NCBI GenBank assembly: GCA_002773355.1
Contig: PFBL01000011.1
Coordinates: 1-43,789 of the forward strand
Direction of reading: 5' to 3'
Origin: Candidatus Kaiserbacteria bacterium CG10_big_fil_rev_8_21_14_0_10_56_12
GTDB lineage: Bacteria > Patescibacteriota > Minisyncoccia > Phycocordibacterales > Phycocordibacteraceae
Length of the DNA stretch: 43,789 nucleotides
A program made the translations under genes and the position numbers. This document shows, in pieces, positions 1 through 6,397 of the stretch. How positions within the stretch are numbered: the stretch's first letter is position 1; the number at the start of each line of letters is the position of its first letter. Under the pieces are notes generated by a model that was not told the origin of the DNA, did no database searches, and saw nothing but the letters and a program-made list of their open reading frames with translations.

Positions 1-96
1 CGAGGAGAATCCTCGGCTATCGTTCCTCACGTGAAGAGGCCGTACGATTGGGTATTATTAAAAGTGAGAGTGTCCTAATTCAGGGGTGAATTTGCC
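1..96 (+). mobile_element. 3' end of an IS element (transposase C-terminus plus terminus)
   Basis: Bases 21-96 are the exact reverse complement of 43714-43789, the last 76 bases of the window. The frame beginning at base 3 is open from the window edge and ends in TGA at 87-89; it reads RRILGYRSSREEAVRLG and ends SVLIQG. The R..LGYRS..E pattern resembles the C-terminus of DDE (rve-type) transposases of the IS3/IS481/IS30 kind. The two copies diverge just after base 96, which would be the element boundary. Bases 1-15 also form a small hairpin (CGAGGA, GAA loop, TCCTCG). Seen: the repeat and open frame. Inferred: IS identity and family. Alternative: a non-IS dispersed repeat at which assembly stopped. 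Confidence 0.5.
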
Positions 97-181
97 ACAT
101 TGGGAATACGGCAATGGTAGCACGTACAGTAGGAGCTGTCAAGCCGTGTCGTAGCTTGGTGCCCAGAGATACACTGAGGGC

Positions 182-1075
182 ATGGGAAAGAAGAAAAAGG
201 TGGGAGCAAGGCGCGGGAGAAGGCCGACAAAGAGGCGCAGGCTCCCGATAGAGCACTGGAGTCATTCGAGTCTCATGGCGTTTTTACGCAACCCGCTCGC
301 GTGGCACAAGCGCTACGTCGAGAAGATCTACGACACGCCGAGCAATCCGGCTGGGGTGATCGGGCGTGCGGGGCATGTGGCACTCGAGCACTATTATAGC
401 GGCGCCGACAAAGAGACGGCCAAGCGGCTCGGCCTCGAGTACCTGCGCTCGGTTGGTGACTTTGAAATCAACTTCGGGAGAGCGACGTCAGCGCGCGCCA
501 AGAAGGCGAAGCGACTCGCGATGGAGAAGGACTATCTCCAGGCGGTCGGCTTCTATCTCGCGCGAGCTCCAAGGCACACGGTGCTCGGCGTAGAGGTGTC
601 TGGCATTGCGCGCGTCCCAGGATACGCGCTCCCTCTCAAGGCGATATCAGACCTCGTGGTCGAATCGCGCGACCGCCCGGGCTACGTCGATATTGTCGAC
701 CACAAGTTCGTCGACGCGTTTAGCAAGAGCGGGGCCGAGAAGCCGCTCTTTGTCATACAGGCGCTCTTTAACTACTTCACCGTCTCCGAGATGTTCGAAC
801 GTCCGGTCGGGAAGTTTATTGTCTATGAGTGTAAGAAAAGGAGGAACAAGGACGGGTCGTCGCAGATGCGCCGCTACGTGCTCGACTATGCGCAGGTACA
901 AGACGAGTTCGCCGTCTTTCGGCGATTGATCAACGACGCCACGCGTGAGATGCAGAGCCGCAAGATATTCCTACCCAACCCGTCTGATATGTTTGAGGGC
1001 GAGAACTCGTTTGATATCTACCGGCTCTCGCTCGTTGACGACGAGACTACTGAGCAGTTGCTTGATCGAGAATAA
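182..1075 (+). CDS. PD-(D/E)XK (RecB/Cas4-like) nuclease family protein
   Basis: 297 aa. After a very basic N-terminus (residues 1-20, mostly K and R), the sequence carries the marks of the RecB-type PD-(D/E)XK fold: GH..LE around H65, an acidic residue at E138, D157, the IVDHK core with D173 and K175, and a following Q193...Y198 (QxxxY helix). This family cuts DNA in recombination, repair or CRISPR-like processes; the substrate here cannot be read. No cysteine cluster is visible, unlike the second nuclease of this kind at 30623-31402. A TACACT -10 box lies at 170-175, six bases before the ATG, so the mRNA is probably leaderless. The 3' end overlaps the convergent DsbA-like gene by 29 bases. 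Confidence 0.75.
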   Translation: MGKKKKVGARRGRRPTKRRRLPIEHWSHSSLMAFLRNPLAWHKRYVEKIYDTPSNPAGVIGRAGHVALEHYYSGADKETAKRLGLEYLRSVGDFEINFGRATSARAKKAKRLAMEKDYLQAVGFYLARAPRHTVLGVEVSGIARVPGYALPLKAISDLVVESRDRPGYVDIVDHKFVDAFSKSGAEKPLFVIQALFNYFTVSEMFERPVGKFIVYECKKRRNKDGSSQMRRYVLDYAQVQDEFAVFRRLINDATREMQSRKIFLPNPSDMFEGENSFDIYRLSLVDDETTEQLLDRE

Positions 1076-1718
1076 GTTGGATTGCGTCGGCGGTATAGGC
1101 ACCATCGAGAACAATCGGTGCCTTGCCCGGCATCACGATGAGCGAGTAGGGTGTGCCGCGCGCGCCCGTGTCGAGCGCGTTCTGTCGGTCGGCCTTGATA
1201 CGGGCGTCAACCTCGGCGGCGGCATTACTGTAGCAAGACGCGAAGGCCGCGCTCGGCGCTCCTGCGCGCGCCGCCAGGGCACCATATTGTGAGGGGTCTG
1301 CGGGCTGGTTCTCGTACAATGAGTCGGCAAACGCCCAGAAAGCGTCGTTGCCGCCTGTCTTTGCGACACACTCGGCGGCTTCGGCGTGCTTAAGCGCATT
1401 TGGGTGAATCTCAGTGAGAGGGAACTGGCGGAAGACCCAGGCCACTCTGCCGTTGACACCCGCATCTGAGATCACCTGATGCATTGTTGCCTCGAAGGCC
1501 TTACAATAGCCACAATCAAAGTCAGAATATTCGACGATCATGATCGGGGCGGCCGGGTTGCCGAAAATGTGGTCGTTCGTATCAACCGGGCGCACCAGGG
1601 CAGGGTTGCCATTCCCCGAGCTCGTCGAGGGCTGTTTACGAAGCGAGCCGTACACTGCGAGCGCCACGATAATGCCGCCGATAACAATGGCGATGGGTAT
1701 TGTGCGGGAGGAGCTCAT
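1047..1718 (-). CDS. Membrane-anchored DsbA-like thioredoxin-fold protein
   Basis: 223 aa. One N-terminal membrane segment (about residues 7-24) anchors a thioredoxin-fold domain outside the cell. The active-site CGYC lies at residues 69-72, preceded by EYSDFDC, and a cis-proline GTP motif sits near residue 187. This matches the thioredoxin_4/DsbA group, which oxidises or isomerises disulfides in secreted proteins; secreted cysteine-containing clients would include the metalloprotease in this window. The linker after the membrane segment contains PSTSSG, possibly a relic of a palindromic repeat (see repeat at 1614-1631). It is the last gene of a minus-strand run; a TATAAT box (1726-1731) seven bases before the ATG suggests its own promoter. 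Confidence 0.85.
   Translation of the reverse strand: MSSSRTIPIAIVIGGIIVALAVYGSLRKQPSTSSGNGNPALVRPVDTNDHIFGNPAAPIMIVEYSDFDCGYCKAFEATMHQVISDAGVNGRVAWVFRQFPLTEIHPNALKHAEAAECVAKTGGNDAFWAFADSLYENQPADPSQYGALAARAGAPSAAFASCYSNAAAEVDARIKADRQNALDTGARGTPYSLIVMPGKAPIVLDGAYTADAIQLILDQATAQ
1614..1631. repeat. Possible relic of a dispersed palindromic repeat inside the DsbA-like gene
   Basis: The 18-base stretch contains CGAGCTCG and resembles the widespread short repeat CCTGAGCTTGTCGAAGG with a few changes. On the coding strand it gives the residues STSSG in the linker between membrane anchor and thioredoxin domain. The similarity is from memory of that repeat and is weak by itself. Confidence 0.25.
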
Positions 1719-1725
1719 GGATTTG

Positions 1726-1731
1726 ATTATA
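1726..1731 (-). promoter_or_regulatory. -10 box of the DsbA-like gene
   Basis: TATAAT on the minus strand, seven bases upstream of the ATG at 1718 and overlapping the stop codon of the upstream exonuclease gene. It fits the short-leader pattern seen before many genes in this window. Confidence 0.5.
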
Positions 1732-2308
1732 ACGGAAGCGCGTGCGTCAGCGTGGGGCCGTTCTCTCTCGCGTTTGTCCAGTGTGCAGTATCGAGCTTGA
1801 TGTCGCGGACGGTGCGTAGATCCTTGTACTTCAACAAGCCGTTCTTGATGGCATACTCGTAGAGCTCTCGCGTGATGCGCACGTCCTCGATGCAGTACTC
1901 GCGCACCTTGTCATACTTGCCTTCGCGCCACCAGTCAGCGGCCTTCAATCCGTCGCCTGACTTGCCACGACCGAGTGTTGCTTCGGCGAGCGATTGGAGT
2001 CGGATGCGTCGCCCGAGCGCTCGGTGCACCTCCACGAGTAGATCAAGAGAGTGGAGGCGCGTTAGGTCTCCCGGATAATAGCGATTAAGGAGCGGTATAT
2101 CGAAGGTGTTCGAATTATACCCGATGAGCATGTCTGCCGCCTCGAGCACAGGCCAGAGTTGCGGGAGATCCTCTTGTAGATATGACGAGTAGGTGCCGGT
2201 GAGCGAGTCGTGTACGCCAACCACGGTGAGCTCTTGCTCGCTGACGTCAACGCGACCGCGCACGGCAGAATCAGAGATTGACTCGATGTCGAAGGTGATG
2301 GCCCGCAT
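1727..2308 (-). CDS. DEDD-type 3'-5' exonuclease / RNase H-like protein (YprB type)
   Basis: 193 aa. The DEDDy exonuclease residues can be seen in order: D7 and E9 in FDIES, D70 in GYNSNTFDIPLL, and Y138 with D142 in the YCIEDV motif. This places it in the RNase H-like exonuclease superfamily (YprB/DnaQ-like), which removes nucleotides from 3' ends of DNA or RNA with two metal ions. The protein is the isolated exonuclease domain with no polymerase or helicase part, so a role in repair or RNA turnover is likely but not decided. It starts three bases after hisS ends and is followed eight bases later by the DsbA-like gene, so it belongs to the same minus-strand run. Confidence 0.8.
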   Translation of the reverse strand: MRAITFDIESISDSAVRGRVDVSEQELTVVGVHDSLTGTYSSYLQEDLPQLWPVLEAADMLIGYNSNTFDIPLLNRYYPGDLTRLHSLDLLVEVHRALGRRIRLQSLAEATLGRGKSGDGLKAADWWREGKYDKVREYCIEDVRITRELYEYAIKNGLLKYKDLRTVRDIKLDTAHWTNARENGPTLTHALPL

Positions 2309-2311
2309 GCC

Positions 2312-3589
2312 CTAGCGCTCGGCGCGCACTAGTCGTATAAGTTCTGCGGTCGTTACGGTCGATTCAGTACTGGTCGCGAGTACCTTAACGCGTAGTGAAC
2401 CGCTAGCAACTTCATCCTTACCGTATGCCGCAAAGAGGTGGATCGAGCGCTTGAGCGCGTCTTTGATCTGGTCACCAAGAGCGCGCTCGGTGAGGTTCAC
2501 AAAGACGCGCAAACCCTCCTTGCGCAGTGTTGCGGCAAATGCCTCGGCGGCGGGGATGTCCTCGGGAGCTGGCGTACCAAGATAGAGCTGGGTAGTGCTC
2601 GCGACATGGTCGGGAACAAGCCCGTGTGCCTCGAGAAAGTCCATGAGCGTCACGTCTCCCATACCGAACCCTATGGCAGGCACCGGCTCCCCGCCAAAGA
2701 GGGCGACGAGCCCATCGAAGCGGCCGCCGCCAAAGAGCGAGCGAGCGTTCGATGGGTCGGTATCAAATACTTCAAACACCATGCCGGTGTAATAATCAAA
2801 CCCGCGCGTGACGTGAGGTGCGAAGACGGCGTTTGTTACTCCCGCTGTCTTGAGACGCGCAACGTGCTCGAGCACTTTTGCCTTCTCTGTCGCGACGTCG
2901 CGGTGATCGTCCGGAGTATCGATAATCGAGAGTGGGTCCTGGCTGCTCAGGGTCCCGGTTGCTGTTAAAAATTCTTCTCGTGATATCTTCTCATTGCGGT
3001 CAAGAAATCGCAGATAATCCTGTATCTTGTCGTCTTCAAGACCTGCGGCTCTGCACGCGGCGTTAAGCAAGGGGCGCGAATTAATCTTGATGACAAACGA
3101 TGCGTCATCTGCGCCAAAGGCCTGCATCAAGGCGTGTGCCAACTGCACCGTCTCGAGATCGGCCTCGCCCTCAGGTAAGCCCACGAGGTCGACGTTGAGC
3201 TGGTAGTGCTCGCGTAGGCGACCCCGCTGTGGACGTTCATAGCGAAATACGTTTGGAAGAGAGAACCAGCGTAGGGGGAGCGCGAGCTCACGCCGCTTCG
3301 CGGCGACCATCCTCGCCAGAGTAGGGGTCATCTCTGGCCGCAAGGTAACGCGGCGCTCTCCTCGGTCGACGAAGGTGTAGGTCTGTTCATTGACGATCTC
3401 TTCAGACGTCTTGGCCTCGTAGAGCTCTGCGCGCTCGAGTGGGGAAGCGTTATATTCCTCATACCCCCAGAGCGCGAGCGTTTCGCGAAGGCGCGTGAAG
3501 ATCCACTGGAGCTTCGCCCAGTCTGCGGGATAGAAGTCTCGTACCCCCTTGTAGGGCTCCGTAGCAAGCGGTTCGTCCATGAGACCCAT
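2312..3589 (-). CDS. hisS: Histidine--tRNA ligase
   Basis: 425 aa, the normal length for bacterial HisRS. Class II signatures are present: the N-terminal PYKGVRDFYP segment, motif 2 (FRYERPQRGRLREHYQ), the histidine-A signature region GFDYYTGMVFEV, and motif 3 (IGFGMGDVTL). The C-terminal anticodon-binding domain follows (about residues 330-425, with YLGTPAPED near its start). It charges tRNA-His in the cytoplasm. The start at 3589 lies four bases after the stop of the PH-domain gene; an internal ATG three codons later is the alternative. No Shine-Dalgarno is evident. Confidence 0.97.
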   Translation of the reverse strand: MGLMDEPLATEPYKGVRDFYPADWAKLQWIFTRLRETLALWGYEEYNASPLERAELYEAKTSEEIVNEQTYTFVDRGERRVTLRPEMTPTLARMVAAKRRELALPLRWFSLPNVFRYERPQRGRLREHYQLNVDLVGLPEGEADLETVQLAHALMQAFGADDASFVIKINSRPLLNAACRAAGLEDDKIQDYLRFLDRNEKISREEFLTATGTLSSQDPLSIIDTPDDHRDVATEKAKVLEHVARLKTAGVTNAVFAPHVTRGFDYYTGMVFEVFDTDPSNARSLFGGGRFDGLVALFGGEPVPAIGFGMGDVTLMDFLEAHGLVPDHVASTTQLYLGTPAPEDIPAAEAFAATLRKEGLRVFVNLTERALGDQIKDALKRSIHLFAAYGKDEVASGSLRVKVLATSTESTVTTAELIRLVRAER

Positions 3590-3593
3590 TGTA

Positions 3594-4130
3594 TCAGATA
3601 CCTGCTTCGGGGGGTTCCTCGGGGACGTATTTCAATATCAAATCGCGCATTTCTTCTGGGTGCGGTATGCCGAACATGTGGAATTCGTTCATTGCGCCGG
3701 CACTCTGCACCTTGATGCTCCCGATCCCGAGGAGTGAGGGGATGACGCCTCGCACGTCGGTGGTCACGTCTTGTACGCGGTCGAGCAATACGCTCGAAAC
3801 CTCGCGGTTGAAGTAGCGGCGTTGCTTGATCTCAACAATGCGCTGATTCGTCAGGATCCAGGCGTTTAGGTAGTAACGCGTCAAGGCACCCCACGCCGCG
3901 GTCCACACTAAGAGGAGCCAGAGTCCGAGCGTTGCGCGCAAGAGCGGTGCAGTAAAGTCGAGCAACAGCGCGTAGGGCGCGAGTGGTGGGGCGAGTCGCA
4001 TGAGTGGTGCGATGAGCGCCGGAAGAAGGGCGAGAATCACATACGGTATCAACCCCACCACGAACAGGAACCAATGCTTGCGGGTTTGGCGCACGACATG
4101 CTCCCCCGGCTCGAGTTCAAATTCTCTCAT
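3594..4130 (-). CDS. PH-domain (bPH_2, YdbS-like) membrane protein
   Basis: 178 aa. The start at 4130 overlaps the stop of the upstream small membrane gene in an ATGA, and the longer open frame upstream only runs through prmC, so it is rejected. The protein has two hydrophobic segments (about residues 22-47 and 55-85), then a bacterial PH-like domain with the typical ILTNQRIVEI and REVSSVLLDRVQDV segments. Proteins of this type sit in the membrane and are widespread, with no settled function. It lies between the small membrane protein and hisS. Confidence 0.8.
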   Translation of the reverse strand: MREFELEPGEHVVRQTRKHWFLFVVGLIPYVILALLPALIAPLMRLAPPLAPYALLLDFTAPLLRATLGLWLLLVWTAAWGALTRYYLNAWILTNQRIVEIKQRRYFNREVSSVLLDRVQDVTTDVRGVIPSLLGIGSIKVQSAGAMNEFHMFGIPHPEEMRDLILKYVPEEPPEAGI

Positions 4131-4357
4131 AGGAGCCCTGTTATCGCGTAGCCCACCAGCAAGAACGATACGATTAAATGGACGCCAATAGCGGGGAAGA
4201 TAATCGCGGAGCGATGGGAGTATGAAAGCCAGTGGTATATCGCCACGATCGTGTAGATCACCCAGTACAGCACCACGAGCAAAAAGAAAGTGACAATCAC
4301 CGTATGCGGATCTATCGTAATGGGGAAATCGAATAGCTGGAGCGGCTGTGCAGACAT
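4127..4357 (-). CDS. Small two-TM membrane protein of unknown function
   Basis: 76 aa. Two membrane segments can be seen, at about residues 18-40 and 51-73, joined by a short polar loop. It lies five bases after prmC and overlaps the next gene (PH-domain protein) by ATGA, so translation of the two is probably coupled. I do not recognise the family; a partner role to the PH-domain protein is only an inference from the overlap. Confidence 0.65.
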   Translation of the reverse strand: MSAQPLQLFDFPITIDPHTVIVTFFLLVVLYWVIYTIVAIYHWLSYSHRSAIIFPAIGVHLIVSFLLVGYAITGLL

Positions 4358-4362
4358 TACCT

Positions 4363-5154
4363 CTATGATACAACGACAACGCGAGATTGCGCATACTGAT
4401 CACTGTGTAGTGAGCTCGCGAGTCTATGCGAGGTAAAGAGTGTGCGGGCGGCCTCGGCATGCGCGCTGTCGCATTCGATCCAGGCCTGGCCACCAGGAGC
4501 GAGGCGATTGGGTAGCTCCGTGGCAATGCGCCGAATGAGGTCGAGGCCGTCAGCACCCGAGAAGATGGCAAGAGGGGGCTCATGGTCTGAGACGCTTGCG
4601 TCGAGTGTACGTCCACTAGGAATGTAGGGCGGGTTACAGGCGACGAGATCGAAGCGGAGGTCGGGCGGGAGAGGGTCGAAGAGGTCGCCGATGAGTACGT
4701 GAGCTCTCGAGGCATCGAGGCCGTTCTCTCGGATATTTTTATGAATCGGTGCTTCGTGTGTCGGGTCAATCTCAGCAAAAAAGACCTCGGCATCTGGGAG
4801 GTATTTGAGCACGGCACAGCCGATCGCGCCCGAGCCTGCACAGAGATCTAGCACGATAAGCTGGCGCGGCTTTTCTGCTCCTTCGGGCCCACTGTCGTTC
4901 GGGCAGCCAGTCGCAGAAAAAACCGCGCCAACTTTACGTAACATACGTTCCGTCCACCACTCGGTCTCGGGGCGGGGGATGAGGGGATGCGAGTCAACGC
5001 GGATTGTTAATCCGAGGAAGGGTTGCCAGCCGATCACGTAGGCGAGCGGCTCGCCTATGGCGAGCCGCTCGCAGTCGGCTCGGTAGGCGTCGCTCTCGAC
5101 GCCGTGGTACTTCTCCTCGAGGAGCCACGCCGCGTCTTTAGGGTCTGGGTGCAT
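4363..5154 (-). CDS. prmC: Peptide chain release factor N5-glutamine methyltransferase
   Basis: 263 aa. PrmC/HemK uses SAM to methylate the glutamine of the GGQ motif in release factors RF1 and RF2. Visible signatures: IPRPETEWW (about 59-67), the SAM-binding LDLCAGSGAIG (about 102-112), the acidic AEID, and the catalytic NPPY at 174-177. Between IPRPETE and the SAM loop is an extra stretch (about residues 78-98) encoded by a long imperfect palindrome (4862-4930). No prfA gene adjoins it, unlike the common arrangement. An extended -10 box (5165-5173) lies ten bases before the ATG. It heads the minus-strand run ending in the DsbA-like gene. Confidence 0.95.
   Translation of the reverse strand: MHPDPKDAAWLLEEKYHGVESDAYRADCERLAIGEPLAYVIGWQPFLGLTIRVDSHPLIPRPETEWWTERMLRKVGAVFSATGCPNDSGPEGAEKPRQLIVLDLCAGSGAIGCAVLKYLPDAEVFFAEIDPTHEAPIHKNIRENGLDASRAHVLIGDLFDPLPPDLRFDLVACNPPYIPSGRTLDASVSDHEPPLAIFSGADGLDLIRRIATELPNRLAPGGQAWIECDSAHAEAARTLFTSHRLASSLHSDQYAQSRVVVVS
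4862..4930. repeat. Imperfect palindrome inserted in frame in prmC
   Basis: TGGCGCGGCTTTTCTGC at the left is answered by GCAGAAAAAACCGCGCCA at the right, an almost perfect inverted repeat with arms of 17-18 bases; the centre holds two related pieces, CTTCGGGC and GTTCGGGC. It encodes about 20 residues that PrmC proteins normally lack, just before the SAM-binding loop. It looks like a mobile palindromic element tolerated inside a gene, comparable in idea to the Rickettsia palindromic elements. Confidence 0.6.
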
Positions 5155-5164
5155 TGTTCAGGAG

Positions 5165-5173
5165 ATAGTAACA
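5165..5173 (-). promoter_or_regulatory. Extended -10 promoter element of prmC
   Basis: TG-T-TACTAT on the minus strand, ten bases upstream of the prmC ATG (5154). It directly adjoins the terminator of the RRM gene. Confidence 0.5.
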
Positions 5174-5210
5174 GAAAATGCCCGCACATTAGTGCGCGGG
5201 CATTTTCTGT
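5171..5210 (-). terminator. Rho-independent terminator after the RRM gene
   Basis: ACAGAAAATGCCCGC (5171-5185) and GCGGGCATTTTCTGT (5196-5210) form a 15-bp perfect stem around a 10-base loop. The A/T-rich outer part of the stem supplies the U run on either strand. It lies 34 bases after the RRM gene stop on the minus strand and ahead of prmC. Confidence 0.85.
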
Positions 5211-5243
5211 CTCGCGGCGTTGTGCCGGAGAGGCGCGAGGAGA

Positions 5244-5588
5244 TTAGTATCCGCCCCGTGCACCGTAGCCACCGTTGCCGCCGCCGAAGCCACCGGCAGT
5301 ACGAGGTGGGCGCTCGCCCTGTGGGCGAGCAAAGGAGACTGAGAGCGTACGCCCGTCAAATTCCTTGCCATCCCATCGGTCGATCGCGGCCTGTGCTTCT
5401 GCCTCAGAGGCCATCTCGACGAAGCCGAAGCCGCGTGAGCGACCGGTCATACGGTCACTAATAATGCTAGCAGAAACGACTGATCCGGCCTCGCCAAATG
5501 CCTTTTTCAAATCGTCTTCTGTCGAGCGGTAGGGGATGCCGCCGACATAAAGCTTATTCCCCTGTACTGAATCTGTTGATGCGTCCAT
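5244..5588 (-). CDS. Glycine-rich RRM RNA-binding protein
   Basis: 114 aa. A single RNA recognition motif is complete: RNP2 LYVGGI at residues 13-18 and RNP1 RGFGFVEM at 52-59, followed by a short Gly/Arg-rich tail from about residue 92 ending in GYGARGGY. It resembles the small glycine-rich RNA-binding proteins of cyanobacteria and many other bacteria, which bind single-stranded RNA and often respond to cold. It is monocistronic: a promoter at 5677-5705 and a terminator at 5171-5210 frame it. The predicted leader is close to 90 bases long, unlike the short leaders of most other genes here, so control at the RNA level is possible. Confidence 0.92.
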   Translation of the reverse strand: MDASTDSVQGNKLYVGGIPYRSTEDDLKKAFGEAGSVVSASIISDRMTGRSRGFGFVEMASEAEAQAAIDRWDGKEFDGRTLSVSFARPQGERPPRTAGGFGGGNGGYGARGGY

Positions 5589-5676
5589 GAATTGGATTTA
5601 ACTGATTAACCTCGCCGAAACAACACCCTGGGGATCTATGCGACCCAACGAAGTTTTATACTCTGCGAGTGCTACT

Positions 5677-5705
5677 ACTATGCCAGGAATCGTTATAAAA
5701 AGCAA
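5677..5705 (-). promoter_or_regulatory. Promoter of the RRM gene
   Basis: On the minus strand TTGCTT (5700-5705), a 17-base spacer, then CATAGT (5677-5682) with an extended TGG before it. A second -10-like TATAAA lies closer to the gene. Either would give an untranslated leader of tens of bases before the ATG at 5588. Confidence 0.45.
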
Positions 5706-5724
5706 GAAAGGTGGGGATAAGAAT

Positions 5725-5753
5725 GAGGGCGCTCGTGGTCTACGAGCGCCCTC
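5725..5753 (-). terminator. Hairpin terminator after the RlpA-like gene
   Basis: GAGGGCGCTCGT and ACGAGCGCCCTC form a 12-bp perfect stem with a 5-base loop, 10 bases after the stop of the RlpA-like gene on the minus strand. The following tract is only moderately T-rich (ATTCTTAT), so termination may be partial. Confidence 0.65.
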
Positions 5754-5763
5754 GGGCGTGGTC

Positions 5764-6234
5764 TCATTTGAGCACCTCCATGACGAGCGTTGCGAGCCCG
5801 TCTCTTTTGTCGATGCCAAGCGCATCGAACCCGGCCGGTGAGAGGTCGAGTCCGCGCTCTGGGAACCTCTTCTGGTCTGGCCCGATGTCGTCGCACCTAC
5901 CGTAGATCACCTTCCCGTTCTTCGGATTTGTGATACGTAGGCGTTTGTTGAGCATCTTGCCTGACGGGCACGCTATCATGCCCGGGTCATGGACGCTGAA
6001 CGGCTTTCCGTTCGCCGTCCTGCGTCCGTCGAACCACATGGCATAGTAGCTCGCCAGCACTGTTTTGCGCGACACGGCCACCGGACGATACGCGTCACGT
6101 CCTACGCCCGTGCGGACGGCTGGTGCTACCACGATCGGCTCGACGATGGGCACTGCCCGTGGTTCGTATGGTTCGTACACGGCCGTGGGGCAGAGCACGA
6201 ACATGGCTATAATAAAGAACTTTATCTTCCGCAC
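5764..6234 (-). CDS. RlpA-like double-psi beta-barrel exported protein
   Basis: 156 aa. An N-terminal signal segment (MRKIKFFIIAMFVLCPTAVY) is followed by a proline-rich stretch and then a double-psi beta-barrel domain with the RlpA hallmarks ASYYAMWFDGRRTANG and the later GRCDDIGP...LDLSPAGFDAL. RlpA proteins act on peptidoglycan in the cell envelope, some as lytic transglycosylases; the family aspartate and histidine cannot be assigned here with certainty. The start is GTG at 6234, chosen because AGGAG (6241-6245) lies six bases before it, one of the few good Shine-Dalgarno sequences in the window. A TATAGT box at 6278-6283 could be its promoter. Divergent from the CAP-domain gene. Confidence 0.85.
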   Translation of the reverse strand: MRKIKFFIIAMFVLCPTAVYEPYEPRAVPIVEPIVVAPAVRTGVGRDAYRPVAVSRKTVLASYYAMWFDGRRTANGKPFSVHDPGMIACPSGKMLNKRLRITNPKNGKVIYGRCDDIGPDQKRFPERGLDLSPAGFDALGIDKRDGLATLVMEVLK

Positions 6235-6348
6235 CTACTACTCCTTGGGGCACCTTTGTGCGACCCGCTATCTGTGAACTATACATTCAAATACGCTCCC
6301 GCGCAAAATTTTCTTTCAGTCGGACGCAGTATTTTACCTAGCAAAGAG

Positions 6349-6362
6349 CCCGCTATAGCGGG
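6349..6362. promoter_or_regulatory. Perfect 14-bp palindrome between divergent genes
   Basis: CCCGCTATAGCGGG lies about 16 bases before the -10 box of the CAP-domain gene, where a -35 element would be, and flanking AAAGAG/TCGTTT adds partial pairing. Part of it (GACCCGCTAT) recurs at 6262-6271. It could be an operator for the divergent pair or a weak hairpin terminator; the sequence alone does not decide. Confidence 0.35.
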
Positions 6363-6375
6363 TCGTTTGTACATG

Positions 6376-6384
6376 TGGTATAGT
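6376..6384 (+). promoter_or_regulatory. Extended -10 promoter element of the CAP-domain gene
   Basis: TG-G-TATAGT, 13 bases before the ATG at 6398, predicting a leader of only a few bases. Confidence 0.6.
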
Positions 6385-6397
6385 AATTTCATCGCAT

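Noticed and set aside
1-96. Hairpin telomere or linear replicon end, suggested by the terminal inverted repeat and the 15-base hairpin at the left edge.
   Set aside because: The repeat contains an open frame that ends in a transposase-like tail, and the left edge holds 20 more bases than the right. Two IS copies cut by assembly explain this better.
3594-4841. 415-codon frame as one protein.
   Set aside because: Only the part from 4130 has protein-like content; upstream it runs through prmC and the small membrane gene, and the ATGA overlap marks the true start.
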